A stretch of 64,000 nt of DNA, taken from NCBI RefSeq assembly GCF_026625765.1, contig NZ_CP113062.1, positions 2,356,001-2,420,000 on the forward strand, read 5' to 3'. Position numbers and translations under genes: made by a program. Each line of letters opens with the position of its first letter. Position 1 is the stretch's first letter. The DNA is from Frigoribacterium sp. SL97. Lineage in GTDB: Bacteria; Actinomycetota; Actinomycetes; Actinomycetales; Microbacteriaceae. A model generated the notes under the pieces. That model saw only the letters and a program-made list of their open reading frames with translations. It was not told where the DNA came from and ran no database searches. Below, piece after piece: positions 8,050-16,427 of the stretch.

Positions 8050-11000
8050 ATGGCCGCGAAGACCCCCGACCCGCAGCCCAACGTCGCACCTCTCGTGGCG
8101 CTGGGCTCCTTCGCCGCGGCCGGAGTCGCCACCTGGTACGGCTACCCCGGACTCGCTCTCATCTGGCTCGGCTTCATCGTCGCCGGGTGGATGGCCAGCC
8201 CGCCGGTGATGACCGGCTACAAGGAGAAGACCGGCCGTGTCTGGCCCGCCGGGCCCGGCGAGGAGAAGCAGCAGCTGCGGTACCGGATGTGGAACAGCCT
8301 CCGGTGGTCGCTCATCATGCCGAACCGCGGCTGGTTCCCGCTCTGGATCAACAAGCGCGCCCGCCCCATCGCCCTCCTCGAGCAGTCCAAGGTCCCCGGC
8401 GTCAGCTTCGCCGCCAAGTACCACGTCTCCGAGATCTCCACCCAGTTCAGCACCTGGGTCGCCGTCGGCCTCGCCGTGCTCGCAGCCGCCGTCCCGACAC
8501 CAGAGTTCGGTGACCAGGGACGCCTCCTCAACGCGGCCACCGTCTACGTCCTCGTCGCCGGCCTCGCCTACGCCATCCGCAACAACGCAGCACCCGACGA
8601 CCAGGCACCTGCCACCGGCATCGAGCACCTGATGACGAGCGCCCTCAACCCCGAGCGTCGTGGCGCCGCCATCGGCGCCGTCGTCGGAGCGGTGATCGGC
8701 GGCGCGGTCATCAACCTCGCCTTCGGCATCGTCTCCCAACGCTTCGAGCTGTGGAACTACGTCCTCCCCGTCCAGCTGTGGCAGCTGAGCCTGGCCCTCA
8801 TGCTCGTCACCGCCGGTGGCATCCTCCACGCCGCGCTCCGCACGCAGGCTCTTGCCGAATGGCGCGAGCTCGTCGCGACGCGCGCCGAATGGAAGCCGCG
8901 CTGGGTGTCCTCCGAGATGAAGCTCGACCAGCCGCCCCGCCTGCTCGAGCACGACCGCATCGACGACGTCGTCGTGGTCGACACATTCGAAGCCTCCGCC
9001 TCCGCAGGAGCGGCCGCCGGGCTGTTCAAGCTCGCCCCGCTCGTGGCCATCCAGCTCGGCTCCGGCGTCCGCGTCGCCATGCTCGATGTCCCCGACGTCG
9101 ACGCACAGGGACAGCCGAAGGTCGGCACCGCACACCCGCTGCGCGTCCGCATCGTCACCTGGCTCACCGGCGAGCTGCCCGACCTGTCGCAGAAGGACGT
9201 CGACCCGAAGCTCGTCGAGCTCGCCGCAGCGTCCGCCATGGCGTGGGTCGTCACCGACGGCGCCAAGCTCGGCCGACTGCTCCTCATGCAGACCGTCGAC
9301 ATCGCCAAGGCTGCGGTCACCGACGACCTCGACGACGACATCGACTGGGACGACGAAGACGGCGAGGACGAGACCGGCTCCGACGACGCCGAGGCGAAGC
9401 CCGCACCTGCCATCCCCGGCGCCTGGGCTACCCAGTGGTCCGTCGCCGACATCCCCGGCGGGCTCGCCGGCCTCCGCAGCTACGGCGCCGCCATCGGCTC
9501 CCAGCTCGGCGTGGAGTGCATCGTCGACCCCGGGAACGGTGCCGTCTACTTCGGCGCACTCACCGACGGCGAGCCCGAGTTCACCGACACCGGCCTCGCC
9601 AAGCATTTCCGGGAGATGGCCGTCGAAGCGCGCTGGTCACTCCGGTGGCAGGACGTCCTCAAGCAGGCAGCACGTCAGCCCTTCGTCCAGCACGAGGTCT
9701 ACGCAACCGCCCGCCTGCCCATCGGCCCGAACGGCAGCCGCCGCGCCACCATCGAGTGCCAGCCGTTCGTCGTCCCGCAGGGTGTGTCCATCCTCGAGTT
9801 CATCCAGGCCCCGACCCGCATGGAGCCAGCCCTCGCCACCACCCTCAAGGCAGCGCCGTTCGTCAGCGTCACCGGTATCTCCGGCATCGGCGGCGTCAAG
9901 CCCGGCGGCCGACACAACCAGGCGATCGCCATCCACTGGTCCGACCAGGAACTCCCCTCCACCCCCGACGCCGTCATCCCGTCGGAGAACAACAAGGCCG
10001 CCGGCTGGCTCCTCGGCGGGCTCATCAACCGCGCCTTCGACTTCGCCAAGCTCGCCCGACCCGAGGTCATCAGTGTCACCCCGATGACCGACAAGACGTC
10101 GAAGGGGCACATGTGGAAGATCCAGCTCAAGCTCTACGGCGGCGTCACCATCGCAGAGGTCCGCAACCAGGCGCAGAAGATCCGCCAGTCCCTCAGCAGC
10201 GGCTGGCTCCGCGTGGCCGCCGGCGCCGACGGCGTCGTCACCATCGTCTCCGGTGCCGACCCCTCCGGCCACGGCTTCGTCTTCGCCAAGACCAACCGCC
10301 GACTCTCGAACCAGGACTACGTCACCAGCCTCGACTGGGAGCAGGCCTTCCTCGTCACCAAGGTCATCGGTGACGGCGGCGCCCTCCCCAGCCTCATCCG
10401 CACCGACGTGCTGCCGGACAACAAGCAGGTCCAGGTCATCGACTTCTCCCTCCCGGCACCGCTGACGAAGGAGGTCGTCAAGGCTGCCTCCGCCGCGCTC
10501 GGCGCCTCCACGAAGAACGCCTTCATCGACGTCCGCGCCGGCGTCGACGGGGCGGACTCCGCCCGCATCCTCGTCTGCAAGACCCACCCGCTGCCGGAGA
10601 AGGCAGGCGTCGACTACGACTACGTCGACAGCGTCTCCGGAGTCCTCCCGTTCTCCACCAACGTCGAGGGCAAGGCCTGCGCCTACGACGCCAAGATCGA
10701 CGCCCACGTCCTCATCGCCGGCGCATCCGGTGGTGGAAAGTCCGTCGCCCTGCAGGTGTTCATCTACCCGGCCGCGGTGCAGGGCGCGGAGATCTACATC
10801 GTCGACCCGACCAAGGGCGGCGCCGACTTCGGCTTCGTGAAGCCGTACGCGCGAGCGTTCGCCGCGACCGTCGACGAGTCCGACGCGCTGATGAAGCACG
10901 TCTACAAGGAGGTCCAGCGACGCAAGGCCCTCAACATGAAGTACCAGGTCGGCTCCTACCGCGACCTCCCCGAGGAGGTCCGACCGAAGCACATCTACCT

Positions 11001-12543
11001 CATCATGGACGAGTTCACCTCGCTGATGCAGCCGGACCCGGTCTCCAAGACGCCCTCCGAGGACCCCGACGTCGAAGAGGAGCGCCAGGCGCAGCTGACC
11101 GCGAACGCCTCGAAGGCCCGCATCGGCACCCTGACCGGCAAGATCGCCCGCGAGGCCCGCTCCGCCGGCGTCACCCTCGTGCTCGCCACCCAGAAGCTCA
11201 GCGCCAAGATGCTCGACACCATCCCCGGCGCCGGCGACCTCAAGACCAACCTCTCCCGCATGCTGATGGGCAACGCAACGTTCGGTGAGCGGCAGTCCGC
11301 CCTCAAGAACGCCATCGACGCCCCTCCCCTGGGAGACTTCGTCCCCCGCGGCCGCGGCCTCTGGGAGACCAGCGCCGGTGTCGCCGAGGTCATCCAGGTC
11401 TGGTTCGAGCCGTCGCAGGACACCTTCGCTCGCATGCTCGCCGAGCGTCGGGAGCCCCTGCCGGAGGCCGACATCATCAACCTCGCCGAGCTCGCCCCGA
11501 AGGCCGCGGCGCCGACGACGGGCTTTCGCGACATCACCAAGCCGAAGCCGGCCGAGGAGCAGGTCGTCGTCGAGGACCTCGGCGAGATGGAGGTCGACAT
11601 CGACTTCGACGCTCTCCTCGAGGCCGAGCTCGGCGACACCACCGCGGCCGCCCCGGCCACGGACGAGCAGCTGCTCGCCGAACTCGAGCAGGACGACGAC
11701 GACGACTCGTACGCTGAGCCGGTGACGCCCGCCATCGACCTGTTCGACGCGTCGATGTTCGAGGAGGTGGGCGAGCCGGACCAGGCCCCGGTGTTCGACC
11801 AGACGAACGCACACGAGGAGAACGTCGTCATCATCGACGTCGACGGAGTCTTCTCGCCCGTCAACTCGGCCACGACCGACCCCGCGTGGGGCCCCGTCGA
11901 GCTCCGCACGGCCTGGGGCTTCGACGGCACCGCCGTCTCCCCCGACATGGGCCGCGCCCTCGGCGCCGCACCCGCCCACCTGGCATGGCTGACCGACTGG
12001 CAGAAGAACGCCAACCCGGCGTTCGCCGACCTCATCGGCCGCGGTGACCTCCCGTGGCTCGATAAGTCCGCCGGCGACAGCTACGGCTGGTGGAAGCTCA
12101 ACGCCGTCGTCAGCTACATGACGAAGCTCGGCATGAGCCGCGCGGTGTGGATGGACGACCACCTCGAGGACGAGGGTGACATGGGCCTGACGTGGCGCGA
12201 GCTCGCCGAGGAGGTCTTCGAAGACCTCGGCTTCGACGTGCACTTCATCGTGCCCGAGAAGACGGTTGGCCTGACGAAGGCTGCATGGAACGACGCCCTG
12301 GCCTGGCTCGAGCGACGACCGGCGACCGCCGCGGTCGCCGACGTCGACGTCGCTGTCGCACCGGTCATCCCGACGAGTGCACCTGCGCCTGCGCCTGCGC
12401 CTGCGCCTGCGGTCGCTCCTCTGGCTCTCGACGATTTCGCCGTCGAGCCGGTGAGCGTCATCGCGGTGGACGACTTCGAGTCTGAGTTCGGCTCCGGTGC
12501 CGGGCGCCGTGTGGCGACCCGCGGCGTCGTGTCCGACTTCTAG
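8050..12543 (+). CDS. Large membrane FtsK/SpoIIIE-type translocase fused to a HAD domain
   Basis: 1,497 aa, preceded by AGAAGGA. About five or six hydrophobic segments occupy the first ~265 residues. An acidic linker follows (DDLDDDIDWDDEDGEDE, ~425-445). The motor has Walker A GASGGGKS at ~893-900 and Walker B HIYLIMDEFTSL near 980, followed by LVLATQKL. After an acidic stretch, residues ~1257-1430 form a haloacid-dehalogenase-like domain: VVIIDVDGVFSPVN (the DxD motif), then AVWMDDHLEDEGD. This type resembles HAD domains of RNA-repair proteins. A (PA)n linker, coded by CCTGCG repeats, and a short acidic tail finish the protein. It is probably the main membrane DNA pump. The stop overlaps that of the convergent gene by 4 bp. 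Confidence 0.8.
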   Translation: MAAKTPDPQPNVAPLVALGSFAAAGVATWYGYPGLALIWLGFIVAGWMASPPVMTGYKEKTGRVWPAGPGEEKQQLRYRMWNSLRWSLIMPNRGWFPLWINKRARPIALLEQSKVPGVSFAAKYHVSEISTQFSTWVAVGLAVLAAAVPTPEFGDQGRLLNAATVYVLVAGLAYAIRNNAAPDDQAPATGIEHLMTSALNPERRGAAIGAVVGAVIGGAVINLAFGIVSQRFELWNYVLPVQLWQLSLALMLVTAGGILHAALRTQALAEWRELVATRAEWKPRWVSSEMKLDQPPRLLEHDRIDDVVVVDTFEASASAGAAAGLFKLAPLVAIQLGSGVRVAMLDVPDVDAQGQPKVGTAHPLRVRIVTWLTGELPDLSQKDVDPKLVELAAASAMAWVVTDGAKLGRLLLMQTVDIAKAAVTDDLDDDIDWDDEDGEDETGSDDAEAKPAPAIPGAWATQWSVADIPGGLAGLRSYGAAIGSQLGVECIVDPGNGAVYFGALTDGEPEFTDTGLAKHFREMAVEARWSLRWQDVLKQAARQPFVQHEVYATARLPIGPNGSRRATIECQPFVVPQGVSILEFIQAPTRMEPALATTLKAAPFVSVTGISGIGGVKPGGRHNQAIAIHWSDQELPSTPDAVIPSENNKAAGWLLGGLINRAFDFAKLARPEVISVTPMTDKTSKGHMWKIQLKLYGGVTIAEVRNQAQKIRQSLSSGWLRVAAGADGVVTIVSGADPSGHGFVFAKTNRRLSNQDYVTSLDWEQAFLVTKVIGDGGALPSLIRTDVLPDNKQVQVIDFSLPAPLTKEVVKAASAALGASTKNAFIDVRAGVDGADSARILVCKTHPLPEKAGVDYDYVDSVSGVLPFSTNVEGKACAYDAKIDAHVLIAGASGGGKSVALQVFIYPAAVQGAEIYIVDPTKGGADFGFVKPYARAFAATVDESDALMKHVYKEVQRRKALNMKYQVGSYRDLPEEVRPKHIYLIMDEFTSLMQPDPVSKTPSEDPDVEEERQAQLTANASKARIGTLTGKIAREARSAGVTLVLATQKLSAKMLDTIPGAGDLKTNLSRMLMGNATFGERQSALKNAIDAPPLGDFVPRGRGLWETSAGVAEVIQVWFEPSQDTFARMLAERREPLPEADIINLAELAPKAAAPTTGFRDITKPKPAEEQVVVEDLGEMEVDIDFDALLEAELGDTTAAAPATDEQLLAELEQDDDDDSYAEPVTPAIDLFDASMFEEVGEPDQAPVFDQTNAHEENVVIIDVDGVFSPVNSATTDPAWGPVELRTAWGFDGTAVSPDMGRALGAAPAHLAWLTDWQKNANPAFADLIGRGDLPWLDKSAGDSYGWWKLNAVVSYMTKLGMSRAVWMDDHLEDEGDMGLTWRELAEEVFEDLGFDVHFIVPEKTVGLTKAAWNDALAWLERRPATAAVADVDVAVAPVIPTSAPAPAPAPAPAVAPLALDDFAVEPVSVIAVDDFESEFGSGAGRRVATRGVVSDF

Positions 12544-13037
12544 GCAGCCGGCAGCACCGGGACGACCTCGCCGCGGAGGACCGCCATGAGCGTCTCCTCC
12601 CCGTCGGGGTCGACCGTGCTGATGTAGCTGCCGGTGCCGAGCTTCGACACGGTGGCCACGCGTCCGTGCCGGGACAGGAACCTCTCCCCGCGGGCGAGAG
12701 AGTCCAGACGGCGGAGTCGTGCACCGTCTACGGGCAGGGCCAGCACGACCTCGTCCAAGTCGATCGACACAGGACCGTCTTCGGAGGCTTCGACGACGAG
12801 GGCGATGTAGAGCTCGCCGGCGCGAGTGTGCATCGCTTCCGCCGACGCGACTTCCTCCGTCGTCCATCCGGTCGACGAGAGGTCAGCGGCGAGGGCCGCC
12901 CGGTCCGCAGCAGTGTCGAAGCTCGCGGAGGCGATGCGCACTTGGGTGGAGCCGGTGAAGGTCACTCGGCGGGCGGTGCCGAACGGGATGGACGGGCCAC
13001 CGAAGCGGACGGCGACGAGGTGCGAGGACTCTTCCAT
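12540..13037 (-). CDS. Hypothetical protein, 165 aa
   Basis: Last gene of the leftward block, ending within the stop of the convergent FtsK-HAD gene. It starts MEESSHLVAVRFGG, with the GCCGC motif exactly 18 nt upstream. The composition is beta-rich and acidic (DGPVSIDLDEVVLALPVDG), with no membrane segment or cysteine motif. I recognise no family. Its own promoter-like motif supports independent expression. Confidence 0.6.
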   Translation of the reverse strand: MEESSHLVAVRFGGPSIPFGTARRVTFTGSTQVRIASASFDTAADRAALAADLSSTGWTTEEVASAEAMHTRAGELYIALVVEASEDGPVSIDLDEVVLALPVDGARLRRLDSLARGERFLSRHGRVATVSKLGTGSYISTVDPDGEETLMAVLRGEVVPVLPAA

Positions 13038-13045
13038 GCCGGTGC

Positions 13046-13055
13046 CATGCGCGGC
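13046..13055 (-). promoter_or_regulatory. GCCGC motif, class C, direct
   Basis: GCCGCGCATG on the minus strand, first G (13055) exactly 18 nt before the ATG whose A is at 13037. Confidence 0.65.
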
Positions 13056-13074
13056 ACGTCGGGCCCTGGTGGCG

Positions 13075-13845
13075 TCATGCCGCGTGAGCGAGCATCCACA
13101 TCATCGGGTCGACGGGGACGCCACCGACGTGCACCTCGAAGTGCAGGTGCGCTCCGGTGGAGTTGCCGGTGCTGCCGACCTTGCCGACGACGTCGCCCGC
13201 GGCGAGCGTGTCGCCGACCTTCACGGTGACCGAGCCGGCCTGCATGTGCGAGTAGGTGGAGACGATCTTTTGGCCGTCAATGACGTGCTCGACCTCTGCG
13301 TGGTAGCCGAACGCTCCGCCGGGGCCGCTGACGGTCTTCACCGTGCCGGCCGCGATCGCGTGGATCTGCGTCCCGGACCCGGGAACGAAGTCGAGGCCCT
13401 GGTGGAAGGTGGAGCAGAAGCCGCAGTTGGCGACCTGTCGTGCTCCGAAGCCGGAAGAGATGGGTGAGCCCTCAGGGAACGGCCACTGGACTGCGCCGGC
13501 GGCAGCGGCGTTGTAGGCGTAGTCGCGGCCGTCCTCGCCCGTTCCCGCGACCATGACGGGCGGGGGCGGCGGAAGCGGCGGGTCGGTGATGCCGTAGCTG
13601 TCGCGGGAGACGTCGACGGCGCTGGCGGCGGTGACAACGTAGGTCTGGGCGCCGCTGCCGAAGGTCGCTTCGCGGACGACGCCGCTGACGTAGCTGCCAT
13701 CCGGTGTCGTGGTGGAGGCGAACGCGGCGGCCGGCACGGTGGTCGAGATGATGAGGAGGGCCGACGCCGCCATGACGCACGCAGCGGGCCCGCGAGCGAA
13801 GCGGCCGGAGCCCGATGACCAGAGTCCGCCTGGTGTTGCGCGCAT
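13075..13845 (-). CDS. Secreted M23-family peptidoglycan endopeptidase
   Basis: 256 aa, starting at 13845 inside the stop of the upstream gene (TGATG). Signal peptide: a long n-region, hydrophobic core MAASALLIISTTVPAAAF, likely cleavage after AFA. The C-terminal lysostaphin-type domain has HQGLDFVPGSGTQIHAI and GNSTGAHLHFEVHVGG, the zinc-ligand His/Asp and HxH motifs of M23 enzymes. These cut peptide cross-links in the wall, and conjugation systems use such enzymes to open a passage. Together with the neighbouring HExxH protein it forms a cell-envelope module beside the pumps. Confidence 0.85.
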   Translation of the reverse strand: MRATPGGLWSSGSGRFARGPAACVMAASALLIISTTVPAAAFASTTTPDGSYVSGVVREATFGSGAQTYVVTAASAVDVSRDSYGITDPPLPPPPPVMVAGTGEDGRDYAYNAAAAGAVQWPFPEGSPISSGFGARQVANCGFCSTFHQGLDFVPGSGTQIHAIAAGTVKTVSGPGGAFGYHAEVEHVIDGQKIVSTYSHMQAGSVTVKVGDTLAAGDVVGKVGSTGNSTGAHLHFEVHVGGVPVDPMMWMLAHAA

Positions 13846-14561
13846 CAGCCGGCCCACCCGACCATCTGCACGTCTTCGGAATCGAGCTCCTTCGGCGCGG
13901 GCTTGACGGGCGGCGCAGTCGAGCGAATCTTCCTGGCGAGGTCCGCGTCCCACCCCTGACGCTTGGCCAGGTCCGTCCACGCCTCGTCGCTGTAGGTGTC
14001 GGCGAGGGCTCGAGCCCAGGTGGGCGCCTCGTCGTTGATGGCGGTGGTGTCGCGAGCTGCAGTGGTGAGGAACAGGCTGAGCATCTGCTCTGCGGTGGGC
14101 GCGTTCCGGAGGCGCTCCTGCTCTGCGTGCTCCGCGGCGAGTTCAGCTTCCGCCTCGACCTTGAGGCGGGAGGCGCGCTTCACCGCCGAGTCGTACTGGC
14201 CTTGCTGGTAGCGGACAGCCGCGGCTGCTCCGGTTCGGTGGTCGCTGATTTTCTCGAGGACGCACACGGCGGCGAGAACGCTGATGATGGCGAAGACGGC
14301 GAGGCCGAGCCATGCGCCCTCGCTGTCGCCGGGCTGGGCCCACACGTCACGAAGCTGCAGGAGTCCGAACCCGATGGCGACCGCGCCCGAGACCCACATG
14401 GTCCAGAAGCTCGCACGGGACTTGCCCCAGAACGTCAGCTCATCGTACGCCGTCGCCTCGTCCAGGTGGCGCTCGTCGTACCGGACGTCGCCTTCGGCCC
14501 AGCGAAGCTTGTCGGCAGCGGGGCGGATGGGCTTACCGGTGCGGGAGTCGTAGAGGTGCAT
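13845..14561 (-). CDS. Two-helix membrane protein, 238 aa
   Basis: It begins with a short reading MHLYDSRTGKPIRPA. Two membrane segments at ~75-118 (FWTMWVSGAVAIGFGLLQL and WLGLAVFAIISVLAAVCVL) are followed by an Ala/Glu/Arg-rich coiled-coil (~125-185) and a soluble tail. The GCCGC motif lies 34 nt upstream, so it would have a short leader. It is translationally coupled to the M23 gene. A structural or anchoring part of the envelope-spanning machine is plausible; family not recognised. Confidence 0.65.
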   Translation of the reverse strand: MHLYDSRTGKPIRPAADKLRWAEGDVRYDERHLDEATAYDELTFWGKSRASFWTMWVSGAVAIGFGLLQLRDVWAQPGDSEGAWLGLAVFAIISVLAAVCVLEKISDHRTGAAAAVRYQQGQYDSAVKRASRLKVEAEAELAAEHAEQERLRNAPTAEQMLSLFLTTAARDTTAINDEAPTWARALADTYSDEAWTDLAKRQGWDADLARKIRSTAPPVKPAPKELDSEDVQMVGWAG

Positions 14562-14595
14562 GGGGGTCCTGTCATCTGAGGGTCTTCGTCTGGTC

Positions 14596-14605
14596 CATGC
14601 GCGGC
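14596..14605 (-). promoter_or_regulatory. GCCGC motif, class C, with leader
   Basis: GCCGCGCATG on the minus strand, 34 nt between the motif and the ATG at 14561. This is the offset version, giving a short 5' leader. Confidence 0.5.
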
Positions 14606-15643
14606 TCAGCGGTAATGGGTCCAGGTGGCGCCGTTCGCTCGAGCTCGGCGGTCTGCGTCGAGCTCCATCGCCCGGACGCTGCCGAAGTGCGCGACGGTGG
14701 CGTTGTAGCCGCCGATCTCTCGGGCTTGGAGGATGTGCATGAACTCGTGGATGGCCACTGACGCGACCCGGTCGGTGGGGATGAGACTCAGCTGCAGGTA
14801 GATGACCTGGTTGTCGAGGTCAGTCGCCCCGTAGTGGCCCTGGCTTGCGCCGCTGTCGTAGACGACGTTCGAGAAGCCGAAGCGGGCGAAGACCCCATCG
14901 GCGATCGCGCGCTTGCTCGCCGGTGCCGGTGCCTGCGCGCTGGGCGCGGGCTGCGCACCCCGCGACGGGGCCGCGCTCGGGGAGCGGCTACCGCTCGGTG
15001 CGGATGGGGCCGGCTTCGCTCGAACGGCCGCCGCCTGTTCCGAGGCCTTCCTCTCCGCAGCGGCACGCTCGCGTTCGGCTGTCTCAGCGGCGAGACGCTC
15101 CCGCTCAGCCTTCTCAGCGGCGAGACGAGCCTGCTCCGCCTCCCAGGCGGCGGTGGCCTCGGTCAGCGTGACGAGGGACGAGGCGAGAGACGTGCCGGCA
15201 GTCTGAGAGCGGGTCCGTTCGTCGTCCAGGGTGAAGGCCTGGGCCTTGGTCGTAGCCTCCCTGAGCTCGGACCACTTCCAGTCGTCAACGGCGGCGGGGC
15301 CGGCTGCGATCTTGGCGGCTTCCGTGACGCGAGCTCGGAGCGCGATGGCTGAGGCGTCTACGTCGTCAGCTGCCGACAGCACGGCGTCGACAGCCGCCGT
15401 GTCGAGCACGCGGCCTGTGGCGGCACCTGCCGCAGCCCGAGCCTTCTCAGCCTCTCCCTCAGCGGCCGTTGCGATTGTGAGGTGCACATCGGCGGCCGCC
15501 CTGAGCGAGGCTGCTGCTTCTTTGCCGCCGTCGGCGAGAGCCCCGTTCACCTCGGCTCCGATGAGGCCGCCCGCGACGGCGGCGCCGAGCGCCGCGGTGG
15601 AGAGGCCGAGCACGAGGGCTCGCTTGATGGGCTGTCGTCTCAT
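14606..15643 (-). CDS. Exported coiled-coil protein with HExxH metalloprotease-like C-terminus
   Basis: 345 aa. The N-terminal signal/anchor is RALVLGLSTAALGAAVAGGLIG. Residues ~40-230 are rich in Ala, Glu and Arg with heptad character (EAEQARLAAEKAERERLAAE). A Pro/Ser/Ala linker leads to a C-terminal domain with H299-E-F-M-H303 (IHEFMHILQ) and a later E-L-D-A-D segment, fitting a zinc metallopeptidase whose third ligand is the downstream Glu or Asp. It probably works outside the membrane with the M23 protein, on wall or surface substrates. It has a variant GCCGC motif 16 nt before the start. Confidence 0.7.
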   Translation of the reverse strand: MRRQPIKRALVLGLSTAALGAAVAGGLIGAEVNGALADGGKEAAASLRAAADVHLTIATAAEGEAEKARAAAGAATGRVLDTAAVDAVLSAADDVDASAIALRARVTEAAKIAAGPAAVDDWKWSELREATTKAQAFTLDDERTRSQTAGTSLASSLVTLTEATAAWEAEQARLAAEKAERERLAAETAERERAAAERKASEQAAAVRAKPAPSAPSGSRSPSAAPSRGAQPAPSAQAPAPASKRAIADGVFARFGFSNVVYDSGASQGHYGATDLDNQVIYLQLSLIPTDRVASVAIHEFMHILQAREIGGYNATVAHFGSVRAMELDADRRARANGATWTHYR

Positions 15644-15647
15644 GCCT

Positions 15648-15659
15648 CTTCTGTGCGGC
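15648..15659 (-). promoter_or_regulatory. GCCGC motif, class A variant, direct
   Basis: GCCGCACAGAAG on the minus strand, first G 16 nt before the ATG at 15643. This is a two-base-shorter variant of the usual 18-nt spacing. The GAAGAGG part could also serve as a ribosome-binding site. Confidence 0.45.
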
Positions 15660-15684
15660 GGCGGCGGCGACGGCTGGGGAACGA

Positions 15685-15722
15685 CGATGGGCCCCAGTGA
15701 GCGAACTCACTGGGGCCCATCG
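15685..15722 (-). terminator. Strong hairpin terminator
   Basis: A perfect 17-bp stem with a four-base CGAA loop, immediately after the stop of the 200-aa protein gene. It separates that gene from the HExxH gene. No long U tract is visible, as is common in high-GC actinobacteria. Confidence 0.75.
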
Positions 15723-15733
15723 AGGACTGCGGC

Positions 15734-16336
15734 CTACGCGGCGACGGGTGCCGCGGCCGGGGCGGGGAGCGCGTAGCTCTCGTACCGGCCGAGGTCCTTC
15801 GCGTGCTTGATGACGCGCACCTTGATCTTCTCGTTCTTGGCCGACGTCTCCATGACCTTGTGGACGAGGATGCGGTGGCCGACGAGGCTCGTCAGCTCCT
15901 TGGCCATGAGCAGGCCGTCCTTGCCGGTGTCGGTGCGGTCGGTGCGGATGACCTCGAGGCCGTCGGGCAGGTCGTCGGGCTTCTTGCCGGCGGCGCGCTG
16001 CGCGGTCTGCTGCTCGTGGATCGCCAGCACCTGCTCGAACGTGTACGCCGGCGCCGGCGTGACACCGCCCTCGATGCGCGGGACGGGCTGCAGGTAGACG
16101 AGGCCACGGGTGCTCTTCTGCTCCTTCTTCACGAGGGAGATGACGGCGACGTACTTGCTGGCGCCCTCGATCTCGTCGACGGCACGGCCGAAGTTCGAGT
16201 CGGTGTCCGAGAGGGTCGCGGTGATGTTGCGCACGTTGCGGAGGACGAGCGCCTCCCACATCTCCGCGTCGTCGCCGACGGGGCCGGCGGCCGTCATGGC
16301 GGCGACGATGATGCTGCTCTTGGTGGATGCGTCCAT
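15734..16336 (-). CDS. Hypothetical protein, 200 aa
   Basis: Start chosen at 16336 (MDASTKSSIIVAAM) because GAAAGG lies upstream and the reading before it is Arg/Ser-rich and non-protein-like. No membrane segment. The composition is mixed alpha/beta, with RTDRTDTGKDGLLMAKELTS and KVMETSAKNEKIKVRVIKH. It lies directly downstream of the RecB-like gene, so a DNA-metabolism role (single-strand-binding or annealing type) is possible but unproven. I do not recognise the family. Confidence 0.6.
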   Translation of the reverse strand: MDASTKSSIIVAAMTAAGPVGDDAEMWEALVLRNVRNITATLSDTDSNFGRAVDEIEGASKYVAVISLVKKEQKSTRGLVYLQPVPRIEGGVTPAPAYTFEQVLAIHEQQTAQRAAGKKPDDLPDGLEVIRTDRTDTGKDGLLMAKELTSLVGHRILVHKVMETSAKNEKIKVRVIKHAKDLGRYESYALPAPAAAPVAA

Positions 16337-16427
16337 GGGTGATGCCTTTCGTTGGTGCCGCGTGGCGGCTTCTTCTTCTGAGGGGGATCTGTGGGGCGGC
16401 CAGACCGTGGGCCTGGCCGCCGGGCTG

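Noticed and set aside
9637..12867. A 1,076-codon minus-strand open frame opposite the FtsK-HAD gene
   Set aside because: Shadow of the real gene with repetitive low-complexity composition; it also runs over the start of the opposite 165-aa gene in another frame.
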